Shown: positions 28,783 through 37,206 of the stretch, one piece after another
Layout: every line of letters starts with the position of its first letter
Numbering within the stretch: the first letter of the stretch is position 1
NCBI GenBank assembly: GCA_029238215.1
Contig: JAQWGN010000018.1
Location: 1 to 54,826 of the forward strand
Reading direction: 5' to 3'
DNA: 54,826 nt
DNA from: Flavobacteriaceae bacterium
GTDB lineage: Bacteria > Bacteroidota > Bacteroidia > Flavobacteriales > Flavobacteriaceae
Notes under the pieces: model-generated
Told to the model about the DNA's origin: nothing
The model's input: only the letters and a program-made list of their open reading frames with translations
The model's database searches: none
Position numbers and translations under genes: made by a program

Positions 28783-30186
28783 CTAGCGGTCTAAGGAATT
28801 TGGGATAGGACCTACAAGACCGTATGTGTCATACAAATAGATTAATGAAGTCATGGTTGCTGCACCGAGTTCAAGCTCGCGTTTGTTTACAGCATCAAAG
28901 GTGTCATTTTCAGCATGATGATGATCAAAATAACGCTGAGAGTCTGGACGCAGTCCTGCCAAAACGTTATAGTTGTTTTTGAGTGGCCTGATATCAGCAC
29001 CACTTCCACCCTGTTCAAAATAATGAATTAAATAGGGTTTGAATAGCGGTTTCCACGATTGCACCTGAGCAAATTCTGAGTCGGAACATGAAAATGAAAA
29101 ACCTCTAGGAGTAAAACCTCCTGCATCAGATTCAAGAGCAAATATGTGCTGCTCATTAGACGATAAGGCACTCTGAGCGTATGCATTTCCTCCACGCAAA
29201 CCATTTTCTTCATTCATGAATAATACAACTCTAATGGTGCGTTTTGGCTGATATCCAGTAATCTTAAACAAGCGAAGTACTTCCATGGATTGTACTACAC
29301 CAGCTCCATCATCATGAGCGCCATCTCCCAAATCCCAGGAGTCTAAATGACCTCCCACAACTATAACTTCGTTAGGAAATACACTGCCCTGTATTTCTCC
29401 TATAACATTATTTGACCATACATCTGGATAAGTTTTACACTGTTGGCGAAATAAAAATTTTAGCTTAGGCTCTAGTCTTAACAGATAACTCAATTTTTCA
29501 GCAGCATTGGTGCTAATTGCTGCGGCAGGGATTCGTTGAGACACTTGTTGGTCGCCATAACTCATAGCTCCCGTATGTGGCAAATCATCCAATCGTAAAT
29601 TCATTGAGCGAACAATAACTCCAACAGCACCGTATTCACTTGCCTCACGCGCGCCGTCATAACGTTGATCTACACACCCTGAATACGCTTGAAAGGTGCT
29701 AATTAAGTCTGCTTGCATTGGGCGGTTGTAAAAAACAATTTTACCCTCAATATTCTCTTTGCCCAGAGCTTTTAATTCTTCAATTCCATGCACTTCGATC
29801 ACAGGTGCCTTTAAACCAACAGAAGGTGTCGCTACAGATCCACCAAGAGCAGTAATAGGAACATTAAAAGTCACACCAGGAGCTGTTTCAATTAATGCAA
29901 ACTCTTTAGGACCTCTAACCCACTTTGGAACCTTAACAGCTTGTAAATAAACGCGATCTAACCCCATAGAGTCAAGTGCTTCCTTTGTCCAAGCTACAGC
30001 ACGTTCTGCTCCTAAAGAACCCGAGAGGCGACTCCCGATGCGATTGGATAAATAATCAAGCCATTCGTAAGAATTACCTTCCAATAAGGATGTTTTGAAA
30101 AATTTTTCAATTTGCTTTTCATCATTTTCATTAGGCTGTGAAAAAAGGAATGTACTGAAAAACAGGGCAATTAATATACGTATCAT
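28783..30186 (-). CDS. M28 family metallopeptidase (carboxypeptidase Q-like), exported
   Basis: A secreted di-zinc exopeptidase of 467 aa with a cleavable signal peptide (residues 1-16, ending FLFSQ). A PA-like insert is followed by the catalytic domain: VVGGHLDSWDLGDGAHDDGAG (zinc His and bridging Asp), MNEENGLRGG (catalytic Glu), ALESDAGG and a final HHHAENDTFD (zinc His). The order fits PGCP/carboxypeptidase Q-like M28B enzymes. Its start overlaps the response regulator stop by 4 bp (ATGA). Likely role: periplasmic peptide degradation. Confidence 0.92.
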   Translation of the reverse strand: MIRILIALFFSTFLFSQPNENDEKQIEKFFKTSLLEGNSYEWLDYLSNRIGSRLSGSLGAERAVAWTKEALDSMGLDRVYLQAVKVPKWVRGPKEFALIETAPGVTFNVPITALGGSVATPSVGLKAPVIEVHGIEELKALGKENIEGKIVFYNRPMQADLISTFQAYSGCVDQRYDGAREASEYGAVGVIVRSMNLRLDDLPHTGAMSYGDQQVSQRIPAAAISTNAAEKLSYLLRLEPKLKFLFRQQCKTYPDVWSNNVIGEIQGSVFPNEVIVVGGHLDSWDLGDGAHDDGAGVVQSMEVLRLFKITGYQPKRTIRVVLFMNEENGLRGGNAYAQSALSSNEQHIFALESDAGGFTPRGFSFSCSDSEFAQVQSWKPLFKPYLIHYFEQGGSGADIRPLKNNYNVLAGLRPDSQRYFDHHHAENDTFDAVNKRELELGAATMTSLIYLYDTYGLVGPIPNSLDR

Positions 30187-31334
30187 ACAGTATTGGAGAT
30201 ATATGTTAAAACATCATGTTTTGTGATTTCATCTCCACCCAAAATAGATAAACGCTCAACAGCATTACGCAATTGACGAATGTTTCCCGACCATTGCATC
30301 GCTTGCAAAGACTCTATTGCATCTTTACTGATCTCCTTTTTTGGGCTTAATGTCTTTAAAAAATGTGTGACTAACGCTGGAATATCTTCACTGCGTTCAT
30401 TTAAAGAGGGCACATTAATTTCAATTACGGCAAGGCGATGGAATAAGTCTTCACGAAAATGGTGTTGAGAAATCGCATTTTTAACATTTTTATTTGTTGC
30501 CGCAATTACTCGAACATCGACAGGGATTGATTTATCGCTACCCACACGCTGAATTTTGTGTTCCTCTAGCGCGCGCAAAACTTTGGCTTGTGCAGCAAGG
30601 CTCATATCTCCAATTTCATCTAAAAACAGTGTTCCTCCATGCGCTTGTTCAAAAGTTCCTTTTCTGTCCTTATGGGCCGATGTAAAAGACCCCTTAACAT
30701 GACCAAACAATTCACTTTCAATAAGTTCAGCAGGAATTGCGGCACAATTGACTTCAACAAAAGGGGCCTCAGATCTAGTACTGTTATAATGCAATGCTCG
30801 CGCTACGAGTTCTTTACCACTTCCGTTGGGACCTTGAATAAACACACGAGCCATTGTAGGAGCAACTTTATCGATCATTGAGTAAATAAGCTGTATCGGG
30901 GGAGAATTACCAATCATGGTATATTTCTTAGGAAGCGCTTTTACTTTGAGAGAAGGTGTAGGCTTATTTACTACTTGTAATGCCGATCGAACTGTTTGGA
31001 GTAAATGATTTAAATCGGGTGGCTTAGAAATATAGTCGTATGCTCCCAAGCGCATTGCCTGAACTGCAGTTTCTAGATCTCCATGTCCTGAAATCATTAC
31101 AACAGGGGTATGAATGTTTTTTTCTTTTATATACTTAAGAACATCCAGACCGTCCTTTTTTGGCATTTTAATGTCACATAAAACTAAATCAAAAGAAGTG
31201 CTATTCAATTGGTTAATTGCATCTACGCCATCAACAGCTTCAGTAATGATGAGCTTCAAATCTTGTTCTTGAAGCACCTTTTTCATTACACGACGAATAT
31301 TTGCTTCATCCTCGACTAATAGTAAATTTGCCAT
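30183..31334 (-). CDS. Sigma-54-activator-type response regulator without HTH
   Basis: A 383-aa two-domain regulator. The receiver (1-120) has the acidic pair VEDE, phospho-acceptor Asp54 in LCDIKMPKKDG and a conserved Lys in YISKPP. The AAA+ domain (~145-375) has Walker A GPNGSGKE, Walker B LFLDEIGDM and an arginine finger region. The loop that contacts sigma-54, normally GAFTGA, reads GSFTSA. The protein ends right after the AAA+ domain (ISNTV), so the Fis-type DNA-binding domain is absent. It is sandwiched between MscS and M28 genes with 0-4 bp junctions; no histidine kinase is adjacent. Confidence 0.93.
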   Translation of the reverse strand: MANLLLVEDEANIRRVMKKVLQEQDLKLIITEAVDGVDAINQLNSTSFDLVLCDIKMPKKDGLDVLKYIKEKNIHTPVVMISGHGDLETAVQAMRLGAYDYISKPPDLNHLLQTVRSALQVVNKPTPSLKVKALPKKYTMIGNSPPIQLIYSMIDKVAPTMARVFIQGPNGSGKELVARALHYNSTRSEAPFVEVNCAAIPAELIESELFGHVKGSFTSAHKDRKGTFEQAHGGTLFLDEIGDMSLAAQAKVLRALEEHKIQRVGSDKSIPVDVRVIAATNKNVKNAISQHHFREDLFHRLAVIEINVPSLNERSEDIPALVTHFLKTLSPKKEISKDAIESLQAMQWSGNIRQLRNAVERLSILGGDEITKHDVLTYISNTV

Positions 31335-32153
31335 TTAGCTTGATGTATGAATAACACGTTGAGGGAAAGGAATTTCAATATTATTCTCACGTAAAGTTTT
31401 ATCAATAACGAAACGAATATCGCTTTTTACTAACTCAGTTTTAAAGCCATCTTTTAAGGTAAAAACAAGCTCAAAATCTAGACTGCTGTCGCCAAAATTT
31501 TTAAACAAGAGAAATGGAGCTGGAGATTTTACAATTTCGCTATGGCCCAAAGCAACTTTTACAAGCAAAGCCTTAAGATTATCTAAATCTGTACCATATG
31601 CTACACCAAGTGAAACTGACTCACGAGTTTGCTTTTCGTTTTCTGTCCAGTTAAACAAGGTGTTTGTTAGATACATGTGATTAGGTATAATAAGCACTTT
31701 ATTATCTGGCGTTACTGCTCGGGTGGTTCGTAGAGTAATATTTTCTACACGACCAACTTTGTTGTCTAATTCAATAATATCACCTACATGCACCGTTTGA
31801 TCGATAAGAATAAAGACTCCTGATATGATATCTTGAAAAAATGTTTGTAATGCAAATCCAATACCTACTAACAAGGCGGCAGAAGCGGCAAGTAAAGCAT
31901 TTAGGTTTACACCTGCGTTTTGCAAAACCAATAAAACTACCACTGTATATAGGGAGTAATTAAAAAACGCAAAAATAGGTTTGAATTTATTCCTTCTATC
32001 TTCTGATAGTTTACGTGTCAATAATTTACGTAAAAAACGGGTTGTAAAAATTAGGGCTATAAAGACAAAAATCCAAACCAAAAAAGAGGCAACACTCATT
32101 TCAGCACCACTAAAACCAATGTTGTATTGAAAAATAGATTTAATTTTTTCCAT
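31335..32153 (-). CDS. Small-conductance mechanosensitive channel, MscS family
   Basis: A 272-aa inner membrane protein that opens under membrane tension to release solutes on osmotic downshock. Three helices (~20-38, 60-80, 85-115), the third being the Gly/Ala-rich pore helix (AASAALLVGIGFALQ), lead into the beta domain (VGDIIELDNKVGRVENITLRTT region) and the C-terminal domain. Length is typical of short MscS. It begins the MscS-response regulator-M28-MATE-77aa-PAP2 operon, in which all junctions are 10 bp or less. Confidence 0.93.
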   Translation of the reverse strand: MEKIKSIFQYNIGFSGAEMSVASFLVWIFVFIALIFTTRFLRKLLTRKLSEDRRNKFKPIFAFFNYSLYTVVVLLVLQNAGVNLNALLAASAALLVGIGFALQTFFQDIISGVFILIDQTVHVGDIIELDNKVGRVENITLRTTRAVTPDNKVLIIPNHMYLTNTLFNWTENEKQTRESVSLGVAYGTDLDNLKALLVKVALGHSEIVKSPAPFLLFKNFGDSSLDFELVFTLKDGFKTELVKSDIRFVIDKTLRENNIEIPFPQRVIHTSS

Positions 32154-32180
32154 TCTCTAATATAGACAAAAAAGGAGATA

Positions 32181-32213
32181 AAAAAGAAAACCCACCCTCA
32201 AAAAGAGGATGGG
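32181..32213 (-). terminator. Intrinsic terminator of grpE-dnaJ
   Basis: Arms 32191-32199 and 32205-32213 form a 9-bp stem with one mismatch. On the minus strand it is followed by a T-rich tract (complement of 32181-32190). It lies about 90 bp beyond the dnaJ stop codon. Confidence 0.7.
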
Positions 32214-32302
32214 AAAAAATTGCTATGAAAAAGAAAAATAACTATAGATAAATCTATTGTTATCTCAAATATATAAACTTTATAGCAAATACATTAACAA
32301 AA

Positions 32303-33412
32303 TCATGAAAACATGTCTTTAACTTTATCAAAAAAGGATTTATGCCCAGATTTTGGATTTGGCTTAAAATTATCGTGTTTCTGTTGTTGCTCAAAAAATT
32401 GTTTCTGTTCTTTAGTAAGCTGCTCTGGAGTCCAAACATTTACATGAACTAACATATCCCCAGTTCCATACTGGTTTAAACTAGGTATACCTTTGCCCTT
32501 TAATCGTAAAATCTTTCCTGACTGAATTCCTGATTCTAAACGGATACGCACAGAACTCCCCACCGTTTCAATTTCTTTGTATGTTCCCAAAACCGCTTCA
32601 GAAATAGAAATATATAAATCAAAATGTAAATTATTTCCTTCGCGCTTAAGGTATGAGTGCTCTTTGACAGAAATTTGTACAATCAAATCTCCTGATATCC
32701 CTTGTCCTGGTGCTTCATTTCCTTTTCCTGACACCTTGAGCTGCATACCGTCTTCAACTCCTGCAGGAATTTTAATAGAGACCGTTTCTTCTTGAGACAA
32801 CATCCCATAGGCATCGGCACCTGAAGGACGATGACGTAAGGTTTGACCTGCACCATTACAGGCTGAACAAGTAGCCGCAGATTGCATACGTCCAAGAATC
32901 GTATTGGTTATACGCATTGTCTGTCCAGAGCCTTGACATGTTTTGCACGTTGTATAACTTACCCCAGGGGCTTGTTTTTTTCGTTTTACTTTAATCTTTT
33001 TTTCTACGCCTAGTACCAGTTCCTCTAAGGTAAGAGTCACCCGTACTCTAAGGTTTGTTCCTTTAGCACGGCGTTGACCGCCACCAAAACCGCCAAAGCC
33101 ACCGCCGCCAAAAGCACTTCCGAAAATATCTCCAAATTGACTGAAAATATCATCCATATTCATTCCTCCGCCTCCAAAGCCTTGTTGACCATCAAAAGCA
33201 GCATGGCCATATTGATCGTACTTCGCGCGTTTTTGCTCATCACCAAGAATTTCATATGCCTCAGCAGCCTCTTTAAATTTATGCTCAGCTGTTTCGTCGT
33301 CAGGATTCTTATCCGGATGATAAGCAATCGCTTTTTTGCGATATGCTTTTTTAATTTCGGCAGCTGAAGCAGATTTACTTACGCCGAGAATATCATAATA
33401 GTCTTCCTTCAT
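32303..33412 (-). CDS. dnaJ: Chaperone DnaJ with reduced zinc domain
   Basis: DnaJ is a co-chaperone stimulating DnaK ATPase activity. The J domain has [11 protein letters not shown] and HPD at residues 32-34. A Gly/Phe-rich region (~76-113), a cysteine region and two C-terminal beta domains follow. Only two CxxCxGxG-type motifs occur (Cys156/159 and Cys182/185) where E. coli DnaJ has four; the first and fourth are missing, the fourth position reading [11 protein letters not shown]. One zinc site may therefore remain (motifs 2 and 3). Flavobacteria commonly show this. The gene follows grpE by 2 bp. Confidence 0.96.
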   Translation of the reverse strand: MKEDYYDILGVSKSASAAEIKKAYRKKAIAYHPDKNPDDETAEHKFKEAAEAYEILGDEQKRAKYDQYGHAAFDGQQGFGGGGMNMDDIFSQFGDIFGSAFGGGGFGGFGGGQRRAKGTNLRVRVTLTLEELVLGVEKKIKVKRKKQAPGVSYTTCKTCQGSGQTMRITNTILGRMQSAATCSACNGAGQTLRHRPSGADAYGMLSQEETVSIKIPAGVEDGMQLKVSGKGNEAPGQGISGDLIVQISVKEHSYLKREGNNLHFDLYISISEAVLGTYKEIETVGSSVRIRLESGIQSGKILRLKGKGIPSLNQYGTGDMLVHVNVWTPEQLTKEQKQFFEQQQKHDNFKPNPKSGHKSFFDKVKDMFS

Positions 33413-33414
33413 AT

Positions 33415-33939
33415 TTATTGAGCTACTACTACCTTAGGGTAGCGAATAATTAAATCTCCAAGTTTATATCCTGCGCCAACAACATCAATAATAGTCCCTT
33501 TAGGATGCTCATCAGTAGCGGGCAGTTGAGTTATGGCTTCATGTATTTCAGCATCAAAAACTTCTTTAGCCACAACTTCTAGTTTTGTTAAACCTTGATT
33601 CTTTAAAGAATCAAACAATTTGTTGTAAATCAGTTGGATCCCTGCTGTACTTTCATCTTTATCGTCCAATTCCGCTAAGGCCCGCTCAAAATCATCAAGC
33701 ACAGGTAGTAAAGCAACCATAACTTCTTGGGATGCTGTTTTAAATAACTCAATACGTTCTTTGGCGGTGCGCTTTTTGTAGTTTTCAAATTCAGCAAACA
33801 AGCGCAAAAACTTATTTTTCTCTTCCTCTATAGCCTTTTGAGCTTCAATTAAGGGGTCTTTTTCAATTTGTTGTTGTGTTGATTTTTCGTCTTGAATTAT
33901 TTCTTCTTCAACAACTTTTTTTTCTTTCTTTGATGCCAT
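33415..33939 (-). CDS. grpE: Nucleotide exchange factor GrpE
   Basis: GrpE releases ADP from DnaK. The 174-aa protein has a charged disordered N-terminus (1-40), a long coiled coil (~41-100; [18 protein letters not shown]) and a C-terminal beta domain with the family end motif [17 protein letters not shown]. It forms a two-gene operon with dnaJ. The upstream -7 box TACTTTTG suggests the housekeeping sigma factor; I see no CIRCE element. Confidence 0.95.
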   Translation of the reverse strand: MASKKEKKVVEEEIIQDEKSTQQQIEKDPLIEAQKAIEEEKNKFLRLFAEFENYKKRTAKERIELFKTASQEVMVALLPVLDDFERALAELDDKDESTAGIQLIYNKLFDSLKNQGLTKLEVVAKEVFDAEIHEAITQLPATDEHPKGTIIDVVGAGYKLGDLIIRYPKVVVAQ

Positions 33940-33961
33940 GCTTAATTTTACTGTTGGATGG

Positions 33962-33993
33962 CAAAAGTACTGCCAATTTCATTATTATGTCAA
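33962..33993 (-). promoter_or_regulatory. Promoter of grpE-dnaJ
   Basis: On the minus strand TTG (33993-33991), a 21-nt spacer and TACTTTTG (33969-33962). The -7 box is perfect and ends 22 nt before the grpE ATG; the spacer is slightly long. Confidence 0.6.
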
Positions 33994-34000
33994 ATTGACA

Positions 34001-34915
34001 CTACTTTTTAGCACCTAATGGCAATAAATCGTTTAACGCCTCTTCTATAGTAGAGAATTGAAAGCTAAATCCCTTTGTAACCGCATAAGCACTCGATACG
34101 CAAATACTATCATAAAGGATTTTTGACATAGCACCCATACCAAGCTGCAAAACAACTTTGGGGATTCCTGGCAACCATTGTGGTTTGTTATACACTCTTG
34201 CAATAGCCTTAATCAAATTTTTCTGTGAAATTGGGTTAGGGGCAACACCATTATAACAACCTGGATGCTCCAAAGCAAAAACAAAAAGACGTGCTATATC
34301 ATCAATATGTATCCAAGACTGCCATTGTTTACCAGAACCAAACCAAGCACCAAATCCAAAAGATGCAGGCAATGCCAATGGTATTAAAGCGCCTCCTTCT
34401 TTGGCAAGTACTAATCCAATTCGAATTTTGCTGCAATGTGGAACCACACCTAAAAGGCTGTCTACTTCATTCTCCCATGCATGTACTAACTGGCCTAAAA
34501 AATCTTGCGAGATTAAAGTAGATGTTTCAGTGTAAATCGTATCAGGATGTGCAGGGTAAACTCCAATCGCAGAAGCAGAAATAAAATGACTTACATTATG
34601 GTTGCTGTTTTTCAAACTTTCAGCAAGCAAACGAGTGCCTAAAACTCTACTTTCAAAAATGGCTTTTTTATTTTTAGCCGTCCATCGTTGCGCAACGGTA
34701 GCCCCAGCCAAATTAATAATAACCTCAACCCCATTCAATGCATTTATATCAATTTTACCTTTTTCTGGACTCCAATGAAAAGATGAAATTGAAGTTGAAA
34801 ATGTATTGGGATTATCCTGTGTGCTTAGCACAGAAACCTGATGACCAGCATGTTGTAAGATTGGTATAAGCCGCTGGCCTATAAGACCGCTTGCACCAGC
34901 AATTAAAATATGCAT
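34001..34915 (-). CDS. TIGR01777 family NAD(P)-binding epimerase-like protein
   Basis: A 304-aa extended short-chain dehydrogenase fold. The N-terminal dinucleotide loop is GASGLIGQRLIP, then NLAGATVAQRWT and FISASAIGVYP, the position where the catalytic YxxxK of epimerases would lie but is modified. The C-terminal DUF1731 block includes a KGF(S/T)F element (TKGFSFQF). The family (SulA-like/SDR39U1-type) is widespread but its reaction is unknown. It is divergent from ilvE with about 60 bp between starts. Confidence 0.88.
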   Translation of the reverse strand: MHILIAGASGLIGQRLIPILQHAGHQVSVLSTQDNPNTFSTSISSFHWSPEKGKIDINALNGVEVIINLAGATVAQRWTAKNKKAIFESRVLGTRLLAESLKNSNHNVSHFISASAIGVYPAHPDTIYTETSTLISQDFLGQLVHAWENEVDSLLGVVPHCSKIRIGLVLAKEGGALIPLALPASFGFGAWFGSGKQWQSWIHIDDIARLFVFALEHPGCYNGVAPNPISQKNLIKAIARVYNKPQWLPGIPKVVLQLGMGAMSKILYDSICVSSAYAVTKGFSFQFSTIEEALNDLLPLGAKK

Positions 34916-34945
34916 TATTTTTTTTGTAAATGTACATTAGATGTG

Positions 34946-34974
34946 TTGCACACAACAAGATTTTCCTACTTTTG
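34946..34974 (+). promoter_or_regulatory. Promoter of ilvE
   Basis: TTG (34946-34948), an 18-nt spacer and TACTTTTG (34967-34974): a near-ideal Bacteroidota promoter. The box ends 4 nt before the ATG at 34979, so the transcript should start at or beside the start codon (leaderless). Confidence 0.75.
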
Positions 34975-34978
34975 TTAT

Positions 34979-36040
34979 ATGGACATGCCTTTACATATAA
35001 ATCCAGTTAAAACATCAAATATTGATGCTGTAGATTTTGACAACCTAGCTTTTGGTTCAACTTTTACGGATCACATGTTTGTTTGTGATTACCGCAATGG
35101 AGCTTGGGAAACACCCCAGATTGTTCCATATGCTCCAATGGATATGTCGCCAGCAGCAAGTGTTTTGCATTACGGACAAGCTGTTTTTGAAGGTATGAAA
35201 GCTTTCAAAGATGATAATAATGGGGTTTGGCTATTTCGCCCAGAACAAAACGCAAAACGCATCAACCATTCTGCTAAGCGACTTGCAATCCCAACATTTC
35301 CTGAAGCACACTTTTTGGAAGGAATGAAAAAGTTAATATCCATGGATAGCCAATGGGTAAAACAAGGATTGGGAAATTCATTGTATGTGCGTCCTTTTGT
35401 ATTTGCTTCTGGTGCAGGAGTTCAAGCATCTGCCGCAACCGAATATCGCTTCATGATTATATGTGCTCCCGTTTCCAGTTATTATGGAGGTGAAGTTCGT
35501 GTGAAAATTGCTGATCATTACAGTCGTGCGCCACAAGGCGGTACAGGTTATGCGAAAGCCGCAGGAAATTATGGTGGGCAGTTCTACCCTACCCAACTTG
35601 CCAACGCAGAAGGTTTTCAGCAAATAATATGGACCGACGCTGCTACACATGAATATATTGAGGAAGCAGGAACAATGAATTTGTTTTTTCGCATTGGAGA
35701 CACGCTTTTAACAGCTCCAACAAGTGATAGCATTTTGGATGGTGTAACACGAAAAAGCATTTTAGACTTGGCTAAGCATTTAGGAATCAAAACAGAAGTG
35801 CGTCCCATACGTGTAGATGAACTTTTAGCTGCAAAAAAATCAGGGGAACTACTAGAGATTTTTGGTAGTGGGACTGCTGTTGTCGTTCAACCAATTATTG
35901 GGTTTGGCTATAAAGATGAAAAATTTGAAACACCGCTTCCTGAAAATAGTCTTGCACTCAGACTCAAAGAGCACTTGATGGATATTCAGTATAATAAAAC
36001 TGAAGATCCTTTTGGTTGGCGCTTTAAAGTATGTGACTAG
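34979..36040 (+). CDS. ilvE: Branched-chain amino acid aminotransferase
   Basis: A PLP enzyme moving the amino group between glutamate and Leu, Ile or Val keto acids. The fold-type IV protein (~353 aa) shows YGQAVFEGMKAF, the PLP-lysine region TGYAKAAGNYGGQ, IEEAGTMNLFF and FGSGTAVVVQP. This is the longer type II/eukaryote-like BCAT, normal for Bacteroidota. Start choice: ATG 34979 (MDMPLHINPVK) is favoured, with another ATG at 34985. The longer reading frame from 34910 would begin upstream of the promoter and is rejected. Confidence 0.94.
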   Translation: MDMPLHINPVKTSNIDAVDFDNLAFGSTFTDHMFVCDYRNGAWETPQIVPYAPMDMSPAASVLHYGQAVFEGMKAFKDDNNGVWLFRPEQNAKRINHSAKRLAIPTFPEAHFLEGMKKLISMDSQWVKQGLGNSLYVRPFVFASGAGVQASAATEYRFMIICAPVSSYYGGEVRVKIADHYSRAPQGGTGYAKAAGNYGGQFYPTQLANAEGFQQIIWTDAATHEYIEEAGTMNLFFRIGDTLLTAPTSDSILDGVTRKSILDLAKHLGIKTEVRPIRVDELLAAKKSGELLEIFGSGTAVVVQPIIGFGYKDEKFETPLPENSLALRLKEHLMDIQYNKTEDPFGWRFKVCD

Positions 36041-36041
36041 T

Positions 36042-36425
36042 CTAGTCTACAAACTGCTTCAAATCAGGTCGTTTGTAATTAGGTCCTTTCATCACCTTAC
36101 CATCTTCTCGATAAATTGGTTTGCCATCTGCTCCGAGTTTACTCATATTACTATCTTGAATTTCCGAAAAAACAGCTTCAATAACATGTTGCATCCCATG
36201 GGTTAGTATCGTTCCACACAAGATGTAGAGCATATCGCCAAGGGCATCTGCTACTTCAACTAGGTCGTTATCATTAACCGCTTCTAGGTACTCTTCATTC
36301 TCTTCTGCCATCAATCTATGACGAAGATTTGCTATGTCAGCAGTAATGTTTGTAGTGGGTGTTTGAGCGACTTCTACACCAAAGGCTTTATGAAATGCTG
36401 CAACAGCATTAAGTTGGTCTTGCAT
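36042..36425 (-). CDS. MazG-like nucleotide pyrophosphohydrolase domain protein
   Basis: A 127-aa all-alpha NTP-PPase fold. The metal-binding motif of this superfamily is visible as EENEEYLEA (ExxE-type acidic cluster) on one helix and EVADALGDMLYI (ExxD) on the next. The C-terminal tail, KVMKGPNYKRPDLKQF, is typical of the phosphoribosyl-ATP pyrophosphohydrolase-like subgroup, so a dNTP- or NTP-cleaning role is likely but the substrate is unknown. It is convergent with ilvE, separated by 1 bp. Confidence 0.85.
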   Translation of the reverse strand: MQDQLNAVAAFHKAFGVEVAQTPTTNITADIANLRHRLMAEENEEYLEAVNDNDLVEVADALGDMLYILCGTILTHGMQHVIEAVFSEIQDSNMSKLGADGKPIYREDGKVMKGPNYKRPDLKQFVD

Positions 36426-36454
36426 TTTTTTATAGTTTCGCTAAAAATAACGCT

Positions 36455-36637
36455 ATGTTCAGCACCGGTCAATTGATTTTTGCACTTTTTTTTGTTGTTA
36501 GCTTTACTGCTATCATTATATACTCTTATAATAAGGACAAAAAGAAAAGCCAACAGTATTTCAAAGGAAGCTTTTGGGTTCTTATTGGATTTTTGATTTT
36601 CGTAGCGCTCTTAGTAGGGCTTAAAAGCATTGTATAA
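36455..36637 (+). CDS. Small two-helix membrane protein, function unknown
   Basis: A 60-aa protein with two hydrophobic segments (about residues 5-23 and 39-57) joined by a basic loop (NKDKKKSQQYFKG). The family is not recognised by me beyond being a common small flavobacterial membrane protein. The stop codon overlaps the crcB start (TAATG), so the two are translationally coupled. A functional link to fluoride export is inference from that coupling. Confidence 0.75.
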   Translation: MFSTGQLIFALFFVVSFTAIIIYSYNKDKKKSQQYFKGSFWVLIGFLIFVALLVGLKSIV

Positions 36638-37014
36638 TGAAAGTAACATCGCTTTTGTTGGTTTTTGTGGGTGGTGGCCTGGGCAGTTTACTCCGTTATA
36701 TTATAGGTGTCGTCCTAAAGCCAATAAATACACAAATACCATATGCCACTTTATTAGCCAATGTAATTGGTTGTACTCTGCTTGGCCTTTTTATGGGATT
36801 CATAGCATCAAAATCACCAGTCCCTGGTACACAACATCTTTTTTTTGCGGTAGGGTTCTGTGGTGGCCTAACCACATTTTCAACATTTACCCTAGAAAAC
36901 ATGCGTTTTCTGGAACAAGGTAACCTGTTAACCTTTTTGTTTTATGCCGTTGGAAGCTTTGCCTTAGGGATTTGCTTTTTGTATCTAGGCATGCTACTAC
37001 ACCGATTTCTGTAA
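36637..37014 (+). CDS. crcB: Fluoride efflux channel CrcB (Fluc)
   Basis: A 125-aa four-helix membrane protein acting as a dual-topology dimer that exports fluoride. Visible Fluc motifs: GGGLGSLLRYIIG (first helix with the conserved Arg), ATLLANVIGCTLLG (conserved Asn) and VGFCGGLTTFSTFTLE (the Phe-box GGxTTFSTF). No fluoride riboswitch was seen upstream; the coupled 60-aa gene occupies the leader. Downstream begins the operator region of the porin-amt operon. Confidence 0.95.
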   Translation: MKVTSLLLVFVGGGLGSLLRYIIGVVLKPINTQIPYATLLANVIGCTLLGLFMGFIASKSPVPGTQHLFFAVGFCGGLTTFSTFTLENMRFLEQGNLLTFLFYAVGSFALGICFLYLGMLLHRFL

Positions 37015-37049
37015 AAATAGATTCGTAAAATTAACGTCTTGTTTTTAAC

Positions 37050-37071
37050 ATACCCCCATTTTTTAGGGGGT
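37050..37071 (+). promoter_or_regulatory. 22-bp ATACCC...GGG element, distal copy (porin-amt operon)
   Basis: The element begins ATACCCCC, has an AT core and ends AGGGGGT, a near-palindrome. The same 22-bp pattern (read on the other strand) occurs twice between the glutamine synthetase genes at 49461 and 49514. Position is 69 bp upstream of the predicted porin -7 box. It could instead be the crcB terminator, but the sequence after the stem is not T-rich. Interpreted as a regulator binding site (inference). Confidence 0.55.
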
Positions 37072-37102
37072 TCGTTGTTTAAAAGCATAAAAATTAAGTA
37101 TA

Positions 37103-37124
37103 ATACCCCATTTTTTTTACACTT
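37103..37124 (+). promoter_or_regulatory. 22-bp ATACCC element, proximal copy (left half only)
   Basis: ATACCCCA followed by a T run; the right GGG half is degenerate. Its start is exactly 53 bp from the distal copy, the same spacing as between the two copies in the glutamine synthetase region. It covers the place where the -33 TTG would be for the -7 box at 37140. The pattern fits a site for an activator or repressor touching polymerase. Confidence 0.5.
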
Positions 37125-37139
37125 ATATAAAAATTAGGA

Positions 37140-37147
37140 TATGTTTG
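37140..37147 (+). promoter_or_regulatory. -7 box of the porin-amt operon
   Basis: TATGTTTG matches TAnnTTTG. There is no TTG at the -33 position, where instead the proximal ATACCC element lies. The leader to the porin ATG is about 55 nt. Confidence 0.55.
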
Positions 37148-37206
37148 TAAGGATTTCTAAGAAAATCAAAAACTAATTAAACTATTAATTTTTAAAAAAC
37201 AATACG

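Noticed and set aside
33940-33961. CIRCE or heat-shock operator before grpE
   Set aside because: No TTAGCACTC-N9-GAGTGCTAA-like inverted repeat is present.
34910-34978. Upstream extension of ilvE
   Set aside because: It starts before the promoter and adds a Cys/Phe-rich segment not expected in the family; ATG 34979 is consistent with both promoter and homologues.
36426-36454. Fluoride riboswitch upstream of crcB
   Set aside because: The interval before the coupled small gene is only 29 bp, and no crcB-motif core is seen.
37053-37070. CCCCC...GGGGG stem as a simple crcB terminator
   Set aside because: The sequence after the stem (TTCGTTGTTT) is a poor T tract, and the same element occurs in the glutamine synthetase region. 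Not fully excluded.
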